From the NCBI RefSeq assembly GCF_000471905.2, contig NW_006494931.1, positions 4,208,730-4,272,729 of the forward strand: a stretch of 64,000 nucleotides of DNA, in the 5' to 3' direction. The notes beneath the pieces are model-generated. The model had not been told where the DNA came from, did no database searches, and saw only the letters and a program-made list of their open reading frames with translations. Shown here in pieces: positions 58,059 to 64,000 of the stretch. This DNA is from Amborella trichopoda. Taxonomy: Eukaryota; Streptophyta; Magnoliopsida; Amborellales; Amborellaceae. The translations under genes were made by a program, and so were the position numbers. Each line of letters starts with the position of its first letter. The first letter of the stretch is position 1.

Positions 58059-58750
58059 GCGAAAATTACATATACCTCACAACCTTGGACTTTCTATACA
58101 ACCTTCCCCCAACCACCTTTATTTTTGCAAACTTTTACCTCAAAAATATTTTTCTAGCTAATGCCCCCAAGTAAAAAAGTTATATTTATTTAGAGCAAAA
58201 TGCCCTTGTTTGTACAATCTCACGTCACATCCTCGTAAAATACACAACCAAATGTTGATTGTTGGACTGCAGTAAACAATTGCCAGACCGATGTAAAGAC
58301 ATGCAGGAGCGTGGTAAAGACGTGTCGGATTGAAATCATCATGTGCCGGACCGTGGTAAAGACGCGTCGGATTGAAGTCATCATGTGCCGGACCGTGTAG
58401 AACAACTGCCGGACCCTATCAAAAATTTGCCGGACCGAGGGCACCCAGTGCTAGACCGCATTTCCTTTTGCAGGACAGACAGCCTAGACAGAGAAACAAT
58501 TGTCAGATCGAATGTTGGATGGGCCAGACCGCGTGTAGCTAGTGCCGGACCACTTATCCTATTGTCGAACCGAGACCACAACTGGAAAAGATAGAGGCGT
58601 TTAACTTAAAGGAGAGCATTTTGGTATTTTTTTATCTTCTTTTTTTTTTTTGACTTGGAGGTGTATTTGTTAGAAAAATATAAAATATGGAAAGAAAAGT
58701 TTTGTTGGGAAAAGGTTGCCTAGAAAGTTTGGGGTATATGCAATTTTCCC
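58059..58750. repeat. Foldback element inserted in the larger foldback, 9-bp TSD
   Basis: Ends are GCGAAAATTACATATACC and, on -, GGGAAAATTGCATATACC. Arms of about 150 bp pair through AAGGTTG..TAGAAAGT, TTAGAAAAATAT and GGGCATT / GAGCATTTTG words (58059-58215 against 58750-58605). The flanks carry a perfect 9-bp duplication, TTTTGTCTT at 58050-58058 and 58751-58759. G...C ends, 9-bp TSD and long TIRs identify a non-autonomous Mutator-like element. The loop (58225-58600) is a degenerate array in which (T)GCCGGACCG recurs about every 25-45 bp. Confidence 0.88.
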
Positions 58751-58780
58751 TTTTGTCTTTGTGTGTGTATCTAATTGGTC

Positions 58781-59719
58781 AAATATAAACATTCTCACTA
58801 ATTATATTATCTCCAATGTACGGATAGGCTCCTACGTAGGGTCAACAAAAGCGAGAGGGAAGGTAAAATGTCATGTAATGGGGAACCCTAGCTCAGGTAT
58901 AGAGCTTTTAATAATGGCAAGTGACTTAAGGCTCATCTTCCCCACCAAGAGAGATGCATATGGAAGGGTATCTTGTGCAGCAAGTGAAAAGGAAAGAGGG
59001 ACATATGGGATCCAAAGCTTTGACTTGAGGAGTAGAGAAAGAAAAACTGAGTGCATTGAACTTGTGGGAGTTATCTTGTATAGTACATAAAGGCGGCGGG
59101 CCGATCCAATCCCAACCCTACCTGGAGAAAGAGAGAGAACCATCATGGATAGAAGTTAGAGAGATGAGGAGAGAGGGGAAAGAGATGCCTTCACGTGGAG
59201 AGAGAGAGAGAGAGTGACCGTTAGACAGAGACGGATATAAGAGAGCCTTAAATGGAGAGAGAGAAATTAGTGATAGAAGAAGATAGAGAGATGTCAATAG
59301 TAAATAAAGATTGAAAAGAAAGAGAGAAGTCGAGAGAGAAGGGTAAGTACATATTCTGTACATGTAAAGAGATAGTGACAGGGGGAGAGAGAGAAAGGTA
59401 GAAGGGAAAGCCTTTACATGGGAAGATAGAGAGGGAGAGCCCTTAGTGAATGAAGAAAGAAAGAGATGCCGAGAAAGATGGGTAGGAGAGAAAAAGAGAG
59501 AAAAGCATGGTTTAAAAAATCCGTGATTCGGATTGGAACCAGCCCATCTGAGTCAGAAATTGGCTGAGTCGATCTGGATCTTGTAAATTATTAGAAATCA
59601 ATCGCTTCTCTTATGAACTAGCTGGTTCAAACCCATCTATATCGGTTCTTTGACAGAATAGGCTGGTTGGTTCTATGAGAAAACTGGTACATAATGACTC
59701 TATTTTTTTAAAAGGAAAA
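58781..59719. other. No gene confirmed; GA-rich tract
   Basis: 58830-59090 is GC-richer and open on + (124 codons at 58716-59090), but no domain is recognised. 59115-59510 is GA-rich low-complexity DNA. 59515-59690 is a run of GATTCGG/AACC words like the edges of the 450-bp dispersed repeat. Confidence 0.35.
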
Positions 59720-60385
59720 AGTTTATATCAGGTTGCCACCTTAAAATGTAGAATCACATATGCACATAAAAAATCCATAACAAAGGTTGTTTTAATGTTT
59801 AAAAATCCTCTAATTGATTATCTCAACATCGAAATGTATGAATATGAAAAAAAATAAAAGATTTTGAGAACCCAGAAATAGTCATCTTGCAACATATATC
59901 TAAACCATCCATTTTCAAGATTTTCATATGTTTATAGATTTACTTGATTTTAACCATTTTTGGATTTTAAATTTTCATAATTAGATGTAAAAATAGATTT
60001 TTAAATATTCATAAGAATTTTTTACATCAAAATTTCATGTTATGATAAAATTCGAAGGTGCGTCTTAATTTTTGTTTTTTGATAAATATTCTTTATTTTA
60101 TTTATAAAATTTACTAAAAAAAATTACATCAGAGAAAATAGCTAGAGTGAACAAAGATGCCCCTCTTTTAGCAAGAAAGTCAGCCAAAAAAATTGAAAGT
60201 GGGCCCATCAGATCCATAATCTACAGCTAGCTAGGCCTCAATTCCCATGGAATACGCTGCTCCTTCTTACACCAATTAATTACGTTCATAGAGTCTCCTT
60301 CAATAATGCAGCTACTCATAATGTTTTTAGAGATAAAAGTTTTTAACCCTTGGATTGTGAAGGTTGCAACCTTATCGAAATCACA
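59720..60385 (+). repeat. Abundant MITE family, copy I, split by a LINE fragment
   Basis: Starts AAAGTTTATATCAGGTTGCC, is normal to GAAGGTGCGTCTTAATTTTT (about 60067), then is interrupted. The family end TTGTGAAGGTTGCAACCTTA resumes at about 60355. The piece between is LINE sequence. Confidence 0.7.
60068..60345 (-). mobile_element. L1 LINE 3' fragment (RNase H end) inside MITE copy I
   Basis: On the minus strand it encodes IIEGDSMNVINWCKKEQRIP and ADFLAKRGIFVH, the closing motifs of the plant LINE RNase H domain, matching in order those of the LINE at 22.1-22.5 kb. A T-rich start marks its poly-A end. The MITE copy is therefore older than this insertion. Confidence 0.65.
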
Positions 60386-60530
60386 ACTTTTTATAAATCT
60401 TTTATTTCTATAATCATTGAACCAGCCAGTTCTTTATCAAGAACTAGAGCAGATGCTTAATTTATTTTAATTTATTTTATTTTTTTTGAATTATCGATTT
60501 GGATTTTTGATATACATATCCAAATAAAAA

Positions 60531-60630
60531 AGCCAGTGGAGTTTTTCGAGTGACCGATCTGTTTTTTAAAACCCTAGAAAAGCTAGTGGGGCTTTCCGAG
60601 TGACCGATATGTTTCTTAAAACCTCGGAAA
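60531..60630 (+). repeat. Tandem duplication, two 50-bp units
   Basis: AGC(C/T)AGTGG(A/G)G(T/C)TTT(T/C)CGAG begins at 60531 and 60581. Several substitutions separate the copies. A (GGGGAT)n run follows at about 60789-60813. Confidence 0.85.
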
Positions 60631-61185
60631 AAAGAGATAAAAGATGAGATAAAAGAGAGAGAAAGAGAGGGTAAGATATCATGGGAAGGAGAGAGAGAGG
60701 ATGCGATGATAAGGACGAAAAAGAGAGAAATGATGTAAGAGAGACGTCGTTAGCCGCATTGGGGTTGAGTTATCACGTCAACCAAACAGGGGATGGGGAT
60801 GGGGATGGGGATGGAGAGGGAGAGGGCTCCTACTATTATTACTATTAATGTCACTGAGGTGACATGCAATGACGTCCATTCAAACGAACAAACCCCTCCA
60901 CAGACGTGTGAGACGCCTTTTACTTCGACTTCAACCTCACCAATCAACTCGCCACGACACATACCAAATCACCACACAGGTGGAAAAACAAGGAAAGGAT
61001 AGTTGAGGGACACATCACTTATTGCTGACCTGTCGTGGGCGACTCCAAAGGGTGGGGCAATTCTCGTTGCCAGCGTCTTTGATTGAAACGTGTGGAGAGC
61101 TGGGTGAAGAGAGGAATATTATTGATTAGGTGGTTTACATAAGGTGCCTACTTTAAACCATTTAAGTGATGGGCAATTTAAATAA
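60631..61185. other. No gene seen
   Basis: GA-rich sequence, the (GGGGAT)n run, and a GC-richer part (60820-61110) with overlapping frames of about 70 codons on both strands and no recognisable domain. Confidence 0.35.
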
Positions 61186-62070
61186 GGAAAAAGTTTACAC
61201 ATCAACAATCAAATTAAGTCGTTCCTTAAAAATTCACTGGAAGAGGTTGTTTTGAGGCTTTTAAAAATAAATAAATACATTAAAAAAAAATTGACGAAGA
61301 AGAACAAAGAAAGGAAGAAAGAAAGAAAGAAAGAAGAAGAAGAAGGAGAAGGAGGAGGAAAAGAAGAAGAAGAAAACAATGGAGAAGGAAGAGTAGATTT
61401 TAGAAAAAATTTCATATAGAATCTTAATTTCTCATATTATTTCATGGCAGATCATCTTTCCATTTTTCTTTCAAGCGTCACAAGAAAACCTCTAAAGATT
61501 TCACCATACCCCTTCATCTCTTATTCTCCTCTTTTATTGAATTTTGATCATAAAAATTAACCCCAAAAAATATTTTTATACCATTTCAACCCAAAAACGT
61601 TTTAATGGGTGGAAAGGGAAAAAGAGGGTTAAAAAAGTTTTTGGGTTAAAATGGTATTAAAAAGATTTTTGGGGGGCTAATTTTTATAATAAAAAATCAA
61701 TTAAAGATGGATATAAGAGATGAGGGGTTACGGTGAAATCTTTAGGAGTTTCCGTATGCCTCTTGAAAGAAAAACGGAATCAGGGTCTACCATGAAATAA
61801 TATGAGGAATTAAGGTTATATATGAAATTTTTTCTAGATTTTAGGTCTTGAAAATAGTGCAACCTATAATGTATTATCCAGACCATCAATTTTTAAGATT
61901 TTCAAGTGTTAATACATCTGCTCGATCTACACTCTACAGTAGTTTTGAATCTTTAAATTTTATTAGATATGGAAATAAAATTTCAAGCCATCACAATGAC
62001 TTCCATTATTAAAACATCTTTTGATACTATTTAAAGTTGCGCCTCTCATTAATTGTTTAAGGCCTCAGTT
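61186..62070 (+). repeat. Abundant MITE family, copy J, split by a Mutator-like MITE
   Basis: The left part (AAGTTTACACATCAAC... to about 61280) and right part (from GGTCTTGAAAATAGTGCAAC, 61844, to TTTAAGGCCTCAGTTTTACG) are one family copy. Between them lie a GAAG/GAAA-rich run (61300-61393) and the element at 61403-61834. Its right end abuts viral sequence. Confidence 0.65.
61403..61834. repeat. Mutator-like foldback MITE, complete, 9-bp TSD
   Basis: Arms of about 200 bp make up almost the whole 432-bp element. The left end is GAAAAAATTTCATATA and the right end, on -, is also GAAAAAATTTCATATA. The pairing continues through CTCATATTATTTCATGG, CCTCTAAAGATTTCACC / CTCCTAAAGATTTCACC and TTTTTATACCATTTCAACCC / TTTTAATACCATTTTAACCC to a loop near 61601-61625. 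TAGATTTTA flanks both sides (61394-61402, 61835-61843): a perfect 9-bp target duplication, as for Mutator elements. Non-coding. Confidence 0.93.
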
Positions 62071-62360
62071 TTACGCAAACCACACTCTACAGTTAAAAAA
62101 GAGGTTTTAGCCATTGTACATTGTATCACTAAATTCGAAAGTGATATTCTTAATAAAAGATTTTTGGTAAGAACTTATAGTAAGTCTGTCAAAGAGATTT
62201 TAGAAAAAGATGTGAAAACCGTAGCTTCGAAACATATTTTTGCACGATTGCAATATCCTCTCCGTCTTTGATTTTGAAATACAACTTATAAAAAGAGAAT
62301 CAAATTCTCTAGCTGACTTCTTAACTAGAGAATCCACCAGAATGGACAAATGAACATATA
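62071..62360 (+). pseudogene. Endogenous caulimovirid: RNase H C-terminal fragment, + copy
   Basis: The frame from about 62078 carries the STVKKEVLAIV and KFESDILNKRFLVRT motifs of the RNase H domain at the end of plant pararetrovirus (Caulimoviridae) polymerases, then KSVKEILEKDVK. A small deletion near 62255, where the other copy encodes RWQ, shifts the frame, and the adjacent frame gives the terminal LADFLTRES and a stop at about 62351-62353. The N-terminal half, with the first RNase H Asp, and the whole RT are missing. It is an old, broken, integrated viral relic, not a functional gene. Confidence 0.75.
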
Positions 62361-62572
62361 GAGGTATAGGTGGTATCATAACCTTCTCCTCCCTTTGGAA
62401 GGTCTTCTTCTTCTTTTTTTGCTGATGTGGCTGAGGTGGACATATCATCTACCTCATCCAATAGTGATAAGAGTTGTTTTTTAAGCTCTTCTTTAGTTAA
62501 AGTATGGTTTTGATTTTGTATTGTTTTAACATAATTTGTTAATTTGTTTTGTGATCCCTGTGGTTTAAACAT
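62321..62572 (-). pseudogene. Small caulimovirid-type ORF following the 172-codon ORF
   Basis: 83 codons, starting ATG at 62572-62570. The start overlaps the stop of the preceding ORF by one base (TAATG), the tight arrangement common in plant pararetroviruses. The N-terminal half is polar, with a Leu-rich heptad-like stretch (residues 27-38, KEELKKQLLSLL), and the middle is Ser/Thr and Glu-rich. Function unknown. Its last residues overlap the RNase H fragment on the other strand, so the natural C terminus is probably replaced by the rearrangement. Confidence 0.45.
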
Positions 62573-63090
62573 TATTTAGGGATACCTTTTAGTACCAAAT
62601 TTTTGTTGGAAAACGTATTTGTATCATATCTATCCCACCATTTTATAGATATTTGTCTCTGTGATTTGAGAATATAATCCCATTTGTCTTCATCAGGATT
62701 GATTGTATATGACCATTTGATGATCCAAGGAACCTCGTACAAGGCCATGAAGTAAATATGATTGTCCCTTTTAGGAACATGCTTGTTATAATCGACAAAG
62801 TTTGGTTCGGCTATTAGCACCTCATTTGGAAGAATATCAGGATTTGATCCCAATACTAAGAACCAATATTTAAACCAATTAGGATAATATTCTGAAGATT
62901 GTAATAATCTGAACCGTATACACCAGCTATGAGCTGCAACTGTATTTTGATATGAAAAGATCATATCCCAAGCTTTAATATAATCATAGGAATTATATAC
63001 TCTCATTTTAGAGCTATTATTTTGCAAGTATCTTGATTTTAATGGATCAAAACTGTAGTCTTTGTAAGACATGCTGTTTAATATTGTCAT
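62572..63090 (-). pseudogene. Caulimovirid-type ORF of unknown function, 172 codons, open
   Basis: An uninterrupted frame, unusual in this degraded locus. It is rich in Trp and Tyr (for example the stretches around residues 76-84 and 149-157). The aromatic pattern and the position after a polymerase end suggest an accessory ORF of an endogenous caulimovirid, but the family is not firmly recognised. No membrane segment, signal peptide or zinc motif is visible. It is listed with the viral relic because of position and ORF overlap. Confidence 0.45.
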
Positions 63091-63093
63091 TTT

Positions 63094-63201
63094 TTAGTAT
63101 GCCAACTCATTATTGTTTCTATAATGGTGTTTTACAAAATACTCCATATCTTTCCCTACCATATTAGGGTGCATGTGATCTTTTAGGTATATCTCAACCA
63201 T
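63094..63201 (-). other. 35-codon ORF just upstream of the 172-codon ORF
   Basis: ATG at 63201-63199, stop at 63096-63094, ending 3 nt before the next ATG (63090). Short ORFs packed end to end fit a viral leader or polycistronic region. A TATTATAAGAGG box-like sequence lies about 30-40 nt upstream on the same strand (63228-63240). The role is speculative. Confidence 0.3.
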
Positions 63202-63449
63202 TGTTCTTGGAATTTGAGCCACGTGATCCTCTTATAATATTATCAGAGGAATAACAGACGTCTCTATGTAAGGGGTCCGTGTGATGATGGAACGCGTGGA
63301 CATTGAGTCTTTGCCATTATTCTGGATATATTATCCTGTTTTGGTGGAGTCTTAGTTAAGGACAATGAGGAAGTGGCTCCTTTAACCAGTGTTTTATTTG
63401 GACTCTAGATTAGTGTTTTATCTAGATTCTGGATAATTTATGCTTTTTT

Positions 63450-64000
63450 CTATCGTTGCAAAAATTGTCTAGTCAAGAAGTCAAGCAGAGCATTTGATTC
63501 TCCTTTTATATGTTCTATTTCAACATCAAAGATGGAGAGGATAGCTTGCCATCGTAAACAAATTTGTTTCGAAGCTAAGTTTTTCACATCTTTTTCTAAA
63601 ATCTCTTTTACAGACTTACTATCAGCTCTTATAAAAAACCTTTTATTAAGAAGACTACTTTCAAATTTAGTGATGCTGGTAAAACCCCTTTCTTAACCGT
63701 AGAATAATTTTGTTGCGTTGGATTCCAAGCCATAGACGTGAATATGACCAATTGTTCTTTAGTATCATCAAGAAACCTTTGCTTAAGTATCCCTCCTAAT
63801 CCTTTTTTTGAAGCATCTGTTTCTACTATTTTAAATGCACTAGGATGAGGGATGGCTAAACATAGTAGCTCTTTAGCTTCAAGTTTTATTTTCTTAACTG
63901 CCTTAGTATGTTCATTTTCTAGGGGATTCTTTTTTAGTCGTTGAAGTAAAGGTTTGCAATCCAAGGCTAGATCTTCATTATAATCCGAAATACACTGTAA
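63450..64000 (-). pseudogene. Endogenous caulimovirid: polymerase RNase H region, - copy
   Basis: From the right window edge leftward, the frame 63964-63629 holds PLLQRLKKNP, AFKIVETDASKKGLGGIL (a catalytic Asp in TDAS) and NYSTVKKGVLPA. After a frameshift and a small scrambled part, the next frames give KSVKEILEKDVKNLASKQ, RWQAILSIFD and IKGESNALLDFLT. This is the C-terminal RNase H part of a Caulimoviridae polymerase; the RT would lie beyond base 64000. Broken by frameshifts and stops near 63620 and 63660. Its terminal half is closely similar to the + copy at 62071-62360. Confidence 0.8.

Larger units (their letters stand above)
57158..58780. repeat. Long-TIR foldback element, interrupted by a second one
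   Basis: The left arm starts GCCAATTACATACACACAAA. The right terminus, read on - from 58780, starts GACCAATTAGATACACACAC. Arms continue inward (left CCGATTGACTAAAAAATTAC, 57203-57222; right, on -, CGAATTGACTAAAAAATTAC), with TTGGCGACC/TTGGCAAGC and GGGGACCTTGG-type words inside. The right arm is cut by the insertion at 58059-58750. The inner part (57460-57890) holds several 60-bp units, each with a GTAATGTGGTGTAACACCAC-like dyad. No open frame is recognised and no outer TSD was found. Confidence 0.75.

Noticed and set aside
58716..59090. 124-codon + frame as a gene
   Set aside because: It starts inside the foldback arm and continues into unrelated sequence; no motif supports it.
63202..63449. 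tRNA-Met primer site expected in a caulimovirid intergenic region
   Set aside because: I searched by eye for TGGTATCAGAGC and its complement between the polymerase end and the small ORFs and did not find it; it may be mutated or lost.

Overview
The window is nuclear DNA of a flowering plant. It is AT-rich and gene-poor, with spliced genes that have GT-AG introns, long CT/GA tracts in gene leaders, and a dense, nested layer of plant transposons. The species cannot be fixed from the sequence. Only two host genes are supported. One is the 3' part of a plastid dicarboxylate transporter of the DiT2 type (14718-16277, +). The other is a complete three-exon class I HD-Zip transcription factor of the ATHB6/ATHB16 type (27608-29108, +).

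Layout: 1-1150 holds two hAT transposase remnants in opposite orientation. 4030-8411 is a broken L1-type LINE whose 5' half (ORF1, endonuclease) lies on + and whose reverse-transcriptase half is inverted in place. An RTE-type LINE tail follows (8412-8818). 8991-11847 is a small non-autonomous LTR retrotransposon with 0.8-kb LTRs, a tRNA-Met primer site, a polypurine tract and a perfect 5-bp target duplication (CTCTT). 14718-16277 is the DiT2 tail. 18-22 kb carries short tandem repeats and a hairpin-ended MITE. 22072-26234 is a 5'-truncated L1 LINE on the minus strand with an 11-12 bp target duplication. 27.0-29.3 kb is the HD-Zip gene.

29.8-45 kb has no recognisable gene. It holds copies of one abundant MITE family with GGTTGCAACC palindromes near its ends, a long foldback element and several tandem duplications. 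45210-53119 is a full-length but inactivated Ty1/copia element (LTRs of about 1.9-2.0 kb, TSD AGGAT) with a 20-N assembly gap in its left LTR. 53.8-56.6 kb has three copies of another dispersed repeat.

57.1-58.8 kb has one long-TIR foldback element with a second foldback element (9-bp TSD) inserted in its right terminus. 61403-61834 is a compact Mutator-like foldback MITE (perfect 9-bp TSD) sitting inside a copy of the abundant MITE. 62.07-64.0 kb is a rearranged, degraded endogenous caulimovirid (plant pararetrovirus) with two RNase H fragments in inverted orientation and a chain of small minus-strand ORFs between them.

The two host genes have no evident functional link. The rest of the window is mainly a record of successive insertions, several of which can be ordered from nesting and target-site duplications.
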